Assembly: GCA_963793645.1 (NCBI GenBank)
Contig: CAWCAW010000009.1
Coordinates: forward strand, 144,401 to 208,400
DNA from: CAWCAW01 sp963793645
GTDB lineage: Bacteria > Actinomycetota > Acidimicrobiia > Acidimicrobiales > UBA8190
Reading direction: 5' to 3'
DNA: 64,000 nt
The notes under the pieces were generated by a model, which ran no database searches, was not told the DNA's origin, and saw only the letters and a program-made list of their open reading frames with translations. The position numbers were made by a program, and so were the translations under genes. Shown piece after piece: positions 17,966 through 28,043 of this stretch (position 1 is its first letter; every line of letters starts with the position of its first letter).

Positions 17966-18676
17966 TCAGGCCCCGAGTTGGGACCGCAGATCTTCAAGGT
18001 CGCGACGAATAACGTCAACCTGAGCACGCAGATCCTCGATAACAGCCCACAGGCCGGCCGAGGCTTCAGGCGTTTGCCTCCGAGGCGTTGCGGCCACGGT
18101 GGCCGGTTCGACGTCCTCGCCGGGCTCCACCATCGATGGGCTCGGGGGACCGCCCGTCTCCTGCGTCGGCGCCGAGGATGACCCCAGCAGATGGGTAAAG
18201 CGCTCTTCTTTGTGTCCCGGCTGGCGAGCCAGGCGCACCACCAGGGGCACGGGACGACCAGCCAGCTCCTCCAGATCGTCTTCGACCTGGCGCAAGGAGT
18301 CGAAGGCGGCCATCCGTTCGGTGCGGACGCGCAGCTCGCCGGGGGTTTGCGGACCGCGCAGCATGAGGACGGCCAGCAACGCCAGCGGGCGCGGCTCCAA
18401 CACGAGCACCTCATCGACAATGTGGCGAAAGCGGATGGCCGAGCGGCCGTGCGACGGGTGGACGAAGCGGACCAGACCGCGGGCTTTGGCGCTCGTCACG
18501 GCCGCCTCGACGGTGCGCTCCGACAGCGACAGCACCGGCTCGCGATTCGAGCTCTGGTTGCACGCCAAGGTCAACGCGTTGAGCGTGAGGGGGTACTGCT
18601 GAGGCGTGGTCAGCTGCTTCTCCACCAGGCAACCGAGAACACGAATCTCCTCGGGCGGCAAAGTGAGCTGGTCCAT
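17966..18676 (-). CDS. YceH family protein (DUF480)
   Basis: A 236-residue YceH/DUF480 protein built of two winged-helix domains: LPPEEIRVLGCLVEKQLTTPQQYPLTLNALTLACNQSSNREPV is the family signature, and LLAVLMLRGPQTPGELRVRTERM starts the second domain. The C terminus has a Pro/Ser linker and a final coiled-coil helix (LWAVIEDLRAQVDVIRRDLEDL). The ATG at 18676 has TATGCT exactly six bases upstream on the minus strand, a likely leaderless promoter. Function unknown, probably nucleic-acid binding. Confidence 0.88.
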   Translation of the reverse strand: MDQLTLPPEEIRVLGCLVEKQLTTPQQYPLTLNALTLACNQSSNREPVLSLSERTVEAAVTSAKARGLVRFVHPSHGRSAIRFRHIVDEVLVLEPRPLALLAVLMLRGPQTPGELRVRTERMAAFDSLRQVEDDLEELAGRPVPLVVRLARQPGHKEERFTHLLGSSSAPTQETGGPPSPSMVEPGEDVEPATVAATPRRQTPEASAGLWAVIEDLRAQVDVIRRDLEDLRSQLGA

Positions 18677-18779
18677 GATCCGAGCATAACGAGGGTGACC
18701 CGGCGGAATACCCTGGCATCCTCGGCGTTGCAGGTGTCAGCAACCATTGGGGGTTGCCCGCTGCAGGAGTGGAGGTGCC

Positions 18780-19238
18780 GTGGAGATCAAAGATCTGGGC
18801 CATGTCGTGCTCTACGTCCGCAACCTCCCGCGCTCGGTGGCCTTCTACGGCGACGTTCTGGGCTTCAGACAGCTCGGCGGCACGCCCTTGGGATTCCCGG
18901 CGGCGGCCTTTTCGTCGGCCTCCAACCGGACCCATCACGAGTTGCTGCTCATCGAGGTGGGCGAGGATGCTCAGCCCATTCCCGCCGGCCGACGCGTCGG
19001 GATGTACCACATCGGGTTGAAGGTCGGCGATACCGACGACGAGTTGCGTGAGGCGCTGGCGCGCATACAAGACGCCGGCGTGCCCATCGCCGGGGCCAGC
19101 GACCACACCGTGACACACAGCCTCTATGTGCAGGACCCCGATGGCAACGAGATCGAGCTGTACGTCGATGTGGCCGGGGTCAACTGGGCCGACGATCCTG
19201 AGCTCATCTTGAGCCCCATCCGCCCCCTGCGGCTGTAG
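18780..19238 (+). CDS. VOC (glyoxalase/dioxygenase fold) family protein
   Basis: A 152-residue vicinal-oxygen-chelate protein. It shows the paired beta-alpha-beta units: LGHVVLYVRNLPRSVAFYGDVLGF at the start and YHIGLKVGDTDDELREALARI, then THSLYVQDPDGNEIELYVDV at the end. The metal-ligand pattern H...E...H...E (His in GHVV, Glu in HHELLLIEV, His in MYHIG, Glu in EIELY) is intact, so a divalent metal site is likely. Similar to extradiol dioxygenase/glyoxalase proteins; the substrate is unknown. The GTG at 18780 follows GGAGG. Confidence 0.85.
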   Translation: MEIKDLGHVVLYVRNLPRSVAFYGDVLGFRQLGGTPLGFPAAAFSSASNRTHHELLLIEVGEDAQPIPAGRRVGMYHIGLKVGDTDDELREALARIQDAGVPIAGASDHTVTHSLYVQDPDGNEIELYVDVAGVNWADDPELILSPIRPLRL

Positions 19239-19406
19239 CGGGTTCGTTGCGGTCCACCACCACGGCCTCGGCCTCGATCACAGTGGCCAGGTGCCACAGG
19301 TGCTGACAGTGGCGGGGCGTCGCCCGGGAGCCCGCCTCGGCACTCCTCATCAGGGGGTCTGGATCGCCGCTGGTGGACCCTCATCGCCGTATGCGGCGCC
19401 ACCTTC

Positions 19407-20912
19407 ATGCTGCTCGTCGACGTCACCATCGTCCAGGTGGCGCTGCCCACCATGCAGCGGACATTGCATGCCAGCTTCTCGGACCTTCAGTGGGTGATCT
19501 CCGCCTACGCGCTCTCGCTGGCCGCCCTCATCCTCACCGGTGGCTCATTGGCCGACCGCTTCGGGCGCAAGCGCGTCTTTGTGGGCGGCGTGGTCATCTT
19601 CTCCATCGCCTCGTTGATGTGCGGCCTGTCGGGCTCGGCCACCGTGTTGATCACATTCCGGGCCGTGCAGGGCATCGGCGGCGCCGCCATGTTCGCCACG
19701 TCACTGGCACTCATCGCCCAGGAGTTCCAAGGCAAGCAGCGCGGCACGGCTATTGCGGTGTGGAGTGCGACGGTCGGAGGGGCGGTGGCCATCGGCCCCC
19801 TCATCGGCGGCGCGCTGACCACGGCCTTCGGGTGGCAGTGGATCTTCTACGTGAACGTGCCCATCGGTGTGCTCACTTTGGCCATGGCGGGACCGAAGAT
19901 GGTCAACGTCGGAGACCCCAACGCCAAACGGCTCGACGTGGCCGGGTTGATCACCTTTTCCGGGGCGTTGTTCCTCTTGATCCTCGGACTGATCCGAGGC
20001 GAGCCCGATGGATGGTCGAGCTCGCTGATCGTCACCATCTTGGTTTCCTCAGGCGTGGCGTTCATCGCCTTTTTGATTGTCGAGGTGCGCCAAGCGCGTC
20101 CCATGTTCGACCTGTCGCTGTTCCGCAAGCCGGCCTTCACCGGTGTCTCCATCGCCACCTTCGCGCTGGGCGCCGGCATGTTCGCCTTGTTCCCGTACCT
20201 CACGCTCTACCTGCAAAACGCATTGGGGTTGTCACCCCTCCAAGGTGGCCTTCGGCTCCTGCCGTTGACGGTGCTCACCTTCGTTGTCCCCATCACCAGC
20301 CGCACCCTGACCGAGCGCATGGCACCGGGAGGCGTGCTCGGAGCCGGCCTCATTCTCTCGGGAGCCGGCTTGGCGCTCATGCACGGCATCACCACGGATT
20401 CGCACTGGACCGTGTTGCTAGCCGGTTTCCTCGTGGCCGGGGTGGGCATCGGCATCGCCAACCCGGCCATCGCCAAGATCGCGCTGAGCGTCGTCCCCCC
20501 CGAACGCAGCGGCATGGCCTCGGGAATCAGCAACACCTTTCGCCTCGGTGGCGTCGCCACCGGCGTGGCCGCCTTGGGCGCCATCTTCCAAGTGCACCTC
20601 GCCGCGACCCTCCACGGCCTGGTAGGCAAACCGGTGCCGGCGTTGGCGGCCGAGGTGGCCTCCGGTGGGCCTCGAGTGCTCGGAACCCACCCCACGCCTC
20701 TCGTCCATGACGCGCTGCAGGCGTTTGTGGTCGGCATGAACGACTTGGTGCTCACCGGCGCCGTCGTCGTCCTCGTCGGAGGTCTGGTGGCCATGACCTT
20801 CATCCGCACGCCGCGCCCCGCCCCCACTCCGGCGGGTGCCGGCGCATCCGGCGCGACCGGCGCCGGCCGCACTCGGCCCGCCCATGCTCGCTCCGGATCC
20901 GGCGGTCGTTGA
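19407..20912 (+). CDS. MFS multidrug exporter, DHA2/EmrB-QacA type (start uncertain)
   Basis: A membrane protein of at least 501 residues with about 14 helices. Family motifs are DVTIVQVALPTMQ (motif D1-like), GGSLADRFGRKRVF (motif A), RAVQGIGGAAMFATSLAL, and the central GPLIGGALT motif C. It should export hydrophobic compounds by proton antiport. The listed ATG falls inside helix 1: the same frame upstream reads DRRWWTLIAVCGATF, clearly part of the protein, but has no ATG, GTG or TTG. A GTG at 19309 in another frame, with one base lost in the G run near 19353-19357, would give a complete N terminus. The C-terminal tail is Pro/Ala-rich. Confidence 0.85.
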   Translation: MLLVDVTIVQVALPTMQRTLHASFSDLQWVISAYALSLAALILTGGSLADRFGRKRVFVGGVVIFSIASLMCGLSGSATVLITFRAVQGIGGAAMFATSLALIAQEFQGKQRGTAIAVWSATVGGAVAIGPLIGGALTTAFGWQWIFYVNVPIGVLTLAMAGPKMVNVGDPNAKRLDVAGLITFSGALFLLILGLIRGEPDGWSSSLIVTILVSSGVAFIAFLIVEVRQARPMFDLSLFRKPAFTGVSIATFALGAGMFALFPYLTLYLQNALGLSPLQGGLRLLPLTVLTFVVPITSRTLTERMAPGGVLGAGLILSGAGLALMHGITTDSHWTVLLAGFLVAGVGIGIANPAIAKIALSVVPPERSGMASGISNTFRLGGVATGVAALGAIFQVHLAATLHGLVGKPVPALAAEVASGGPRVLGTHPTPLVHDALQAFVVGMNDLVLTGAVVVLVGGLVAMTFIRTPRPAPTPAGAGASGATGAGRTRPAHARSGSGGR

Positions 20913-20948
20913 CCTGCGGGGGACCCGGAGAAGCCGTACGCTTCGCCG

Positions 20949-21065
20949 ATGGCCAACAAATCTCGACCCACCGGTGAGCCCAAGAAGCCCGGCCGGAGCA
21001 TCAAGGAAAAGCGCGCCGCCAAGCAGGAGAAGCAGGCCGCTCGCAAGCAGTCGGGCAAGAGCTAG
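20949..21065 (+). CDS. Small basic protein, 38 aa
   Basis: A 38-residue, very basic product beginning MANKSRPTGEPKKPGRSIKE and ending in alternating Lys/Ala/Gln (KQEKQAARKQSGKS). It is likely helical and could bind nucleic acid; similar tiny basic proteins occur in other actinobacteria, but I cannot name a family with certainty. The ATG has TACGCT exactly six bases upstream, the leaderless promoter spacing seen at neighbouring genes. It lies between the exporter and the deacetylase gene. Confidence 0.6.
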   Translation: MANKSRPTGEPKKPGRSIKEKRAAKQEKQAARKQSGKS

Positions 21066-21110
21066 GTCGTCGGCCCAGACCCACACGGCGCGCCAACGTT
21101 AGACAACGCC

Positions 21111-22118
<1,008 letters not shown>

Positions 22119-22122
<4 letters not shown>

Positions 22123-24092
22123 CCGAGACCGCCCCGTACGGCGCGTGGCCATCGCCCATTTCGGCGCACCAGGTGGCGGCGGGCAAGGTGCGCCTCGACC
22201 AGATCGCCTTCGGCGACGACGGGAGCCTGTGGTGGTCGGAAGGTCGACCCACCGAGCAGGGTCGTTGCGTTGTCGTCCATCGCCACCTGGACGGAACCGT
22301 CGCCGACGCCATGCCGCCGGGGTTCAACGCCCGCACACGCGTCCACGAGTACGGCGGGGCCGCCTGGGTGGTGGTGGGCGGCGCCGTGGTGTTTGCCAAC
22401 TGGGAGGACCAGCGCCTCTATGTCGTCGACGGGGACGACCCCGTGGCCCTCACACCGGTTCCCACTGAGGTGATGGGCGACCGCTACAGCGACATGGTGC
22501 TCGCGCCAAGCGGAGACGAGGTGTGGTGTGTGCGAGAGCGCGCCGAGGCCGCATCGGTGCAGCGCGACATCGTGGCGGTGCCCCTCGACGGGAGCGGTCT
22601 CGTGCGCCGGCTCGTCAAAGACGGCCACTTCCTCTCCAATCCTCGGCCCTCGCCCGATGGCCGGTACTTGGCCTGGCTGACATGGGACCACCCCCGCATG
22701 CCCTGGGACGGCACCGAGCTCAAAGTGGCCGCCCTCGCCGACGATGGGTCGGTGTTGCCGGCCTCGACGGTGCTGGGCGGAGTCGACGAGTCGGTGTTCC
22801 AACCCGAGTGGGCCGGGCTTGACGCGCTCTACGCCGTGTCGGAGCGCACCGGGTGGTGGAACCTCTACCGGGTGAACCTGGTCGGCGAGGTCACCGCGCT
22901 GTACCCGCGTCAGGAGGAATTCGGGACACCCCAATGGGTATTCGGCATGGCTACCTACGGCATTCTCGGCGACGGCCGCCTGGCGGTGCTGCACGGTGAA
23001 GGCTCCCTGGCGCTGAGCATCCTCGACCCCGATACCGGATCGCTGGTCGACGTGGCCTCACCGCTGGCGGTGTGGGGCCCCTATCTCCGGGTCAGCGGCA
23101 CCTGCGTGGCCGACGTGGGCGGGGGCCCCACCACGCCGGCGTCGGTGGTGGTGCTCGACACCGCCACCGGACACTTCGAAACGGTGCGCCGCTCGCTCGA
23201 CGTCGTTCCCGATGTTCGCTACCTGCCCGAGCCTCGAGCGGAGTCGTTCCCCGGTGTGGGCGGACGCCCGGTGCATGCCGTGGTCTATCCGCCCCGCAAC
23301 GACGACTTCGTCGCCCCCGAAGGGGAGCGTCCGCCTTTTGTCGCTTTCGTCCACGGCGGGCCCACGGCGGGCGAAACGGCGGTGCTCGACTTGACCATCG
23401 CCTACTTCACCAGTCGCGGCATCGGCGTGGTCGACGTCAACTACGGAGGATCGACCGGCTACGGACGTGCCTATCGCAACCGGCTGGCTGGTCAGTGGGG
23501 CATCGTCGACGTCCAAGACGTGGTGGCCGCCGTGCACGGACTGGCCCGGCGCGGAGACGCCGATGGCAAGCGCCTGCTCATCCGCGGCTCGAGTGCGGGG
23601 GGCTGGACGGTGCTGGTGGCGCTCACCAGCACCGACGTGTTCGCCGGAGGCGCCTCCTACTACGGCGTCGCCGATCTCACCGCCTTGGCCGAGGACACCC
23701 ATGACTTCGAGTCGCGCTACCTCGACGCGCTGGTGGGCCCGCTCCCCGAGGCTCGTCACCTCTACGACGAGCGCTCACCGCTGACCCATGTCGACGAGAT
23801 CTCCTGTCCGGTGCTGCTGCTCCAAGGTCTCGACGACCCCATCGTCCCTCCGAGCCAAGCGCAGCTCTTCGGCGACGCGCTGGCCGCCAAGGGCATCGCC
23901 TATGCGTATCTGCCTTTTGCGGGCGAGGGCCACGGGTTCCGGCGAGCCGAGACGCAACAGCGCGCCTTGGAAGCCGAGCTGTCCTTCTACGGCCAGGTGG
24001 TGGGTTTCGTTCCCCCTGATGTGCCCGTCCTGAAACTCATTGAGGCCGAAGAGTCCGAGGGGTCCAAAGGGTCCGAAGGAGCCGCGTTCTGA
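22119..24092 (+). CDS. S9 family serine peptidase (dipeptidyl aminopeptidase/acylaminoacyl type)
   Basis: A 657-residue prolyl-oligopeptidase-family enzyme: an N-terminal beta-propeller of about 370 residues followed by an alpha/beta-hydrolase domain. The catalytic serine is residue 492 in RGSSAGGW, the acidic residue lies in LQGLDDPIVPPSQ and the histidine in GEGHGFR. FVHGGPTAGE forms the oxyanion region. No signal peptide is visible, so it probably acts on peptides in the cytoplasm. The C terminus carries a short Glu/Ser/Gly repeat (EESEGSKGSEG). It is translationally coupled to the deacetylase gene. Confidence 0.9.
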
Positions 24093-24114
24093 ACGGCGGC
24101 GGCTCGACGATTGC

Positions 24115-24885
24115 TCAGGAGCGCACGACCTGGCCGCCGTCGACGTTGAAGATGTGCCCGGTGATCCAACTGGCCTGATCGGAAAGCAAGAACAGGCACA
24201 TGCCGGCCAGATCCTCGGGTTGGCCCTGACGCTTCAGGGCCAAGGCGCCCACCAGTTGGGTGATGTATTGCGACGGCACCACCTCCCGAGCGGCGTCGGT
24301 GTCGGTGGGTCCCGGCGCGATGGCATTGACACGAATGTTCATGCCGCCGAGCTCGTGGGCAAGTTGTTGGGTCAGCGAGTTCACCCCCGCCTTGGCCCAG
24401 CCGTAATAACCGGCGTAGAGCCACGCCGCGGTGGACGACTGGTTCACGATGGCACCGCCGCCTCGCTCCGCCATCGACGGGTAACAGGCGCGCGTGCACA
24501 CCAGAGCGCCGAACTGATTCACCGCCATGAACCGTTGCAGGTAGTCCCAGTCCACGGTGATGAGGAAGTCGAGGCGCATGCCGCCGAAGATGGCCGCGTT
24601 GTTGACGAGGTAGTCGATCCCGCCGAAACGCGAGACGGCGGCCGCCGCCATGGCCGCCGCGCTGTCCGGATCGGCGACATCCACGGCACACGACACAGCC
24701 GAGCCGCCGGCGCTCTCGATGGCGGCCGCCACGGCGGCGGCATTGCCCTCGTCGAGATCAGCCACGACCACCGACGCGCCCGCCCGGGCCAGCGCTTCGG
24801 CGTAGACCTGTCCGATCCCCCGCCCCGCCCCTGTCACCACGGCCACCTTGCCGGTGAAATCGAAGGTGCTCACGGTGTCGCTCAC
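24115..24885 (-). CDS. SDR family oxidoreductase (Rv0769-like)
   Basis: A 256-residue classical short-chain dehydrogenase. It has the NAD(P)-binding motif VVTGAGRGIGQVY, the DVAD adenine-contact, NNAAIFGG, and the active-site Ser in VNQSSTAAW followed by YYGWAKAG (Y-x3-K). The C terminus ends in the usual FNVDGGQVV. The start GTG at 24885 overlaps the end of the decarboxylase gene. By gene order it corresponds to Rv0769 in the mycobacterial CYP51 neighbourhood. The substrate is unknown. Confidence 0.88.
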   Translation of the reverse strand: MSDTVSTFDFTGKVAVVTGAGRGIGQVYAEALARAGASVVVADLDEGNAAAVAAAIESAGGSAVSCAVDVADPDSAAAMAAAAVSRFGGIDYLVNNAAIFGGMRLDFLITVDWDYLQRFMAVNQFGALVCTRACYPSMAERGGGAIVNQSSTAAWLYAGYYGWAKAGVNSLTQQLAHELGGMNIRVNAIAPGPTDTDAAREVVPSQYITQLVGALALKRQGQPEDLAGMCLFLLSDQASWITGHIFNVDGGQVVRS

Positions 24886-25298
24886 GACGTTGCCTTGGCA
24901 TGTCGAGAGATACAGCGTTCGGCGGCCCCGTTGACCACCGTCGCCAATGGCCAACCGATGTAGTGCGTGAGGTGCACGACCGTCTCTCGCACTTGGTCCA
25001 CCGTCAGCTCGCCGTTGTGCAGGGCGCTGTCGAATTGCACCTCGAGGAGCTCGCCTTGACCGAGGGCGGCCAGCACACCGAGGGTCATGAGCCTGCGCTG
25101 GCGGACGTCGAGAGCGGGCCGGGTCCAAATCGTCCCGAAGAGATGGTCGACAGTCAGGGCCACAAAATCTCCCGGCACGTCGGCGGGGTCGACGGTGAAG
25201 TTGTAGACCTCCTGCATCTTGGCCATGCCGAGGCGGCGCCGGTCATCGGGGATGAGCGCCTCCCCCGGTGCCGGCGTGTGGGCGGGATCGTCGGTCAT
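24882..25298 (-). CDS. Carboxymuconolactone decarboxylase family protein (Rv0771-like)
   Basis: A 138-residue CMD-fold protein: MAKMQEVYNFTVDP, LFGTIWTRPALDVRQRRLMTLGVLAALGQ (family hallmark) and FDSALHNGELTVDQVRETVVHLTHYIGWP. It lacks the CxxC pair of AhpD peroxidases, so a lactone decarboxylase-type or binding role is more likely. It begins two bases after the stop of the dehydrogenase gene and overlaps the following SDR gene, giving a three-gene operon. It corresponds to Rv0771 by content and order. Confidence 0.86.
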   Translation of the reverse strand: MTDDPAHTPAPGEALIPDDRRRLGMAKMQEVYNFTVDPADVPGDFVALTVDHLFGTIWTRPALDVRQRRLMTLGVLAALGQGELLEVQFDSALHNGELTVDQVRETVVHLTHYIGWPLATVVNGAAERCISRHAKATS

Positions 25299-25299
25299 G

Positions 25300-26163
25300 T
25301 CATGACTCCGGGGTGTCGGGACCGATGCCGAAGATCGCCTTGCTCTTTTCGGCCAACAGCTGTGCCATGGGCATCTCCACTCCGAGCTCGGCGGCGAGCT
25401 CCAAGGCGGCACCCACGTCTTTTTGGGCCAGCTTCTGCCCGTTGCGCATGGCGGTGACGATGCGGACATCGGCGTCGTGCTCGAACGGCGCCACCGTGTC
25501 GCGGAACATCAAGGCGGTGGTGCCTCCGGTGCGAGGTTCGCTCGCTTTGATCACGGCGGCGAGCTTGGAGAGTTCGACACCGGCTGCCTCGGCGAGGAGC
25601 TGGCCTTCGTAGGCGGCCAGCCAGGCCCCGTACTGCACGACGTTGCGGGCCAACTTGGCCTGCAGGCCGGCGCCGAGCGGGCCCATGTGCACCACCGAAG
25701 AGCTGTAGGCATCGAGCACGGGCCGGATGCGATCGATGATCTCTGCTTCGCCTCCCACCATCGACACGAGCTCTCCGGCGCCTGCTGCGGCGGGCCCGCC
25801 GGTGACACCGCAGTCGACGACGGCCACACCCCGGGCGCCACAAGCGTCGGCCAGTGCTCGCACGGTGGCGATCGACACCGTGCTCACCACCACCACGGTG
25901 GCGCCCTCGTGCATGGTGGCCAGCGCGCCGCCGGGCCCGAGGATGACGTCGTTGAGCTGGTCATCGTCCACCACGGCCACCACGACGACGTCGCAGCGCT
26001 CCCCCACCTGGGCCGGCGAGCCGGCCACCACGGCGCTCGCCGCGAAGGGCTCGGTGGCGGCGGGCATGACGTCATTGACGACGAGCTCGAGCCCCGCTCG
26101 CGCCATGCCACCGGCCACACCGGCGCCGATGGCTCCCAACCCAATCACGCCTACCGTCGTCAT
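25300..26163 (-). CDS. NAD(P)-dependent 3-hydroxyisobutyrate dehydrogenase family protein (Rv0770-like)
   Basis: A 287-residue beta-hydroxyacid dehydrogenase. GVIGLGAIGAGVAGGMARAG is the dinucleotide-binding motif, VDCGVTGGPAAAGAGEL the substrate-binding DxxVSGGxxxA-like segment, and the catalytic lysine lies in GAGLQAKLARNVVQY. The expected chemistry is oxidation of a beta-hydroxy acid or reduction of a semialdehyde. It is the first gene of the minus-strand operon, directly facing the tetR-cyp operon across a region with two operator-like palindromes. Confidence 0.87.
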   Translation of the reverse strand: MTTVGVIGLGAIGAGVAGGMARAGLELVVNDVMPAATEPFAASAVVAGSPAQVGERCDVVVVAVVDDDQLNDVILGPGGALATMHEGATVVVVSTVSIATVRALADACGARGVAVVDCGVTGGPAAAGAGELVSMVGGEAEIIDRIRPVLDAYSSSVVHMGPLGAGLQAKLARNVVQYGAWLAAYEGQLLAEAAGVELSKLAAVIKASEPRTGGTTALMFRDTVAPFEHDADVRIVTAMRNGQKLAQKDVGAALELAAELGVEMPMAQLLAEKSKAIFGIGPDTPES

Positions 26164-26188
26164 CGGCCTGGCAACCTACGACCACTTG

Positions 26189-26202
26189 TAGACATGTGTC
26201 CA
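26189..26202. promoter_or_regulatory. TetR operator-like palindrome 1
   Basis: TAGACATGTGTCCA contains the inverted repeat GACA-TG-TGTC. It lies 26 bases upstream of the minus-strand dehydrogenase start, and its sequence matches palindrome 2 exactly 64 bases away. The pair brackets the divergent promoter region, suggesting that the TetR protein at 26260 controls both operons. Confidence 0.6.
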
Positions 26203-26252
26203 GTCACCAGTCTGGTCCGGCTGGCAGGGCGGGCACCCGGCGGACTATCGTC

Positions 26253-26266
26253 TGGACACATGTCCA
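26253..26266. promoter_or_regulatory. TetR operator-like palindrome 2, containing the tetR start codon
   Basis: TGGACACATGTCCA has the half-sites GGACA and TGTCC two bases apart. The ATG start of the TetR gene (26260) is inside it, so no ribosome site can be present and the transcript is probably leaderless. TATCGT at 26246-26251 is a candidate -10 box. A protein bound here would block both initiation and its own promoter. Confidence 0.6.
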
Positions 26267-26838
26267 GTTCGGTTCTCCAAGAAGGTACCCGGCGCCGGCT
26301 CAGCGAGCGCCAGGTCGAAGTCGTCCAGCGGTTGGTCGACGCCGCGGTCGAGGAGCTCCACCTTCGTGGCTATGAGGGGCTCTCGGTGCGCAATGTGGCC
26401 AAGCGGGCCGGCGTGGCGCCGGCCACCGCCTACACCTACTTCGCCTCCAAGGACCACCTGGTGGCCGAAGCACTGTGGCGCCGCATGCACGGCTTGCCGT
26501 CGCCCACCGCCAGTGGCGGCCGCCCCCTGGACCGGCTGCGATCGGAGCTCGACACCATCGGATTGTTCATGGCCGACGACGCCGTCTTGGCCGGGGCGTG
26601 CACGACGGCGCTGCTCGGTGCGGGGCCCGATGTCTTGCATCTGCGCCAGCGCATCGGAGCCGAGATCAACCACCGGCTGGCCGTGGCGTTGGGTGACGGC
26701 GGCGACCCAGCCGTGCTGCGGGCCTTGGAGCTCGCCTATACCGGAGCCATGTTGCTGGCGGGGATGGGCCACATCTCTTTTGCCGAGGTGCCGGTGCGGT
26801 TGCGCGAGGTAGCCGAGTTGCTGCTCGAGGAGCGGTGA
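26260..26838 (+). CDS. TetR family regulator of the CYP123/CYP51 locus
   Basis: A 192-residue TetR protein. The helix-turn-helix is LSVRNVAKRAGVAPATAYTYFASKDHLVAEAL (about residues 45-76); the C-terminal ligand domain is helical (LFMADDAVLAGACTTALLG). The ATG at 26260 lies inside a palindrome identical in half-sites to one near the divergent operon, which indicates autoregulation. The stop overlaps the P450 start (TGATG). Rv0767c holds the same place in Mycobacterium. Confidence 0.85.
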   Translation: MSSSVLQEGTRRRLSERQVEVVQRLVDAAVEELHLRGYEGLSVRNVAKRAGVAPATAYTYFASKDHLVAEALWRRMHGLPSPTASGGRPLDRLRSELDTIGLFMADDAVLAGACTTALLGAGPDVLHLRQRIGAEINHRLAVALGDGGDPAVLRALELAYTGAMLLAGMGHISFAEVPVRLREVAELLLEER

Positions 26839-28043
26839 TGACGAGCACCGAGATCGCCACCCCCGTCGGCTTCAGTCCGTACGACTACCAGATGCACGAG
26901 GACCCCTACCCCACCTACCAGCGTCTGCGCGACGAAGCACCGGTGTACCGCAACGAGGAATTCGACTTCTGGGCGCTGTCTCGCCACAACGACGTCCTCG
27001 AAAGCTTTCGCGACGTGAACCGGTTCTCCAACCGCTTCGGGGTGTCCCTCGACCCGTCGGCCTTCGGGCCCGAAGCCCACCGGGCCATGTCGTTTCTGGC
27101 TATGGACCCGCCTCGCCACACCCGCATGCGGACATTGGTGTCGCGCGGCTTCAGCCCCCGACGCGTGGCGGAGCTCGAACCACGCATCCGCGAACTGACG
27201 TTGCAGTACCTGCTTCCCGCCTTGGAGCGCGGGCAATTCGACATGATCTCGGACTTCTCGGGGCGGTTGCCCATGGACGTGATCTCGGAGCTCATGGGTG
27301 TGCCGCCGTCTGATCGGGCCGAGATCAGTCGGCTCGCCGATCTCCTTCTCCATCGAGAAGAAGGGGTCTTCGACATACCCGCGGCCGGCATGGACGCCGC
27401 CTTGGTGCTGGCCGGGTATTACGCCGAGATGATCGCCGATCGGCGTCGGCGGCCCACCGACGACTTGACCTCCGCCCTTCTCGACGCCGAGATCGACGGG
27501 GACCGCCTCAGTGACGACGACATCGTGTCGTTCCTCTTTCTCATGGTGGTGGCCGGCAACGAGACCACCACCAAGTTGCTCGCCAATGCGTGGTACTGGG
27601 CCTGGCGCAATCCCGATCAGCGCGCCAAGCCCTTTGCCGACCCCGCTCGCATTGGCGAGTGGATCGAAGAGACGCTGCGCTATGACACCTCGAGCCAGAT
27701 GCTCCTGCGGGTGACCAACGACGACGTCGAGCTGCACGGCCAGGTGATCCCGAGCGACCAGCGAGTGCTGTTGCTGGTGGGCTCGGCCAATCGCGACCCG
27801 AGGGTGTTCCCCGAGGCCGACACCTACGATCTGGACCGCGACACCGGCAAATTCGTCAGCTTCGGCGGGGGACGGCACTTCTGTATGGGCGCCGCCTTGG
27901 CTCGCCTCGAAGCCCGTATCGCCTTGGAAGAGCTCGTGGCCAAGGTGGCCGACTACGACATCGATGCCCAGGCGGCGGCGCGGGTGCATTCCGTGAACGT
28001 CCGGGGGTTTGCCAACCTCCCCACGTCGGTCACGCCTCGTTGA
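26838..28043 (+). CDS. Cytochrome P450 (CYP123-like)
   Basis: A 401-residue soluble bacterial P450. The I-helix motif MVVAGNETTTKLLANA, ExxR in EWIEETLRYDTSS, and the heme loop FGGGRHFCMGAALARLE with the cysteine ligand are all present; MDPPRHTRMRTLVSRGFSPRRV is the conserved C-helix. Its position before an SDR, CYP51 and ferredoxin matches Rv0766c (CYP123) of Mycobacterium tuberculosis. The substrate is unknown. The ATG overlaps the TetR stop, and the stop overlaps the SDR start. Confidence 0.9.
   Translation: MTSTEIATPVGFSPYDYQMHEDPYPTYQRLRDEAPVYRNEEFDFWALSRHNDVLESFRDVNRFSNRFGVSLDPSAFGPEAHRAMSFLAMDPPRHTRMRTLVSRGFSPRRVAELEPRIRELTLQYLLPALERGQFDMISDFSGRLPMDVISELMGVPPSDRAEISRLADLLLHREEGVFDIPAAGMDAALVLAGYYAEMIADRRRRPTDDLTSALLDAEIDGDRLSDDDIVSFLFLMVVAGNETTTKLLANAWYWAWRNPDQRAKPFADPARIGEWIEETLRYDTSSQMLLRVTNDDVELHGQVIPSDQRVLLLVGSANRDPRVFPEADTYDLDRDTGKFVSFGGGRHFCMGAALARLEARIALEELVAKVADYDIDAQAAARVHSVNVRGFANLPTSVTPR

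Noticed and set aside
19373..20710. 445-codon plus-strand frame overlapping the exporter
   Set aside because: Arg/His-rich shadow of the MFS gene in another frame; no hydrophobic helices.
26736..27989. 417-codon minus-strand frame
   Set aside because: Antisense to the CYP123-like gene, His/Gly-rich low-complexity composition.
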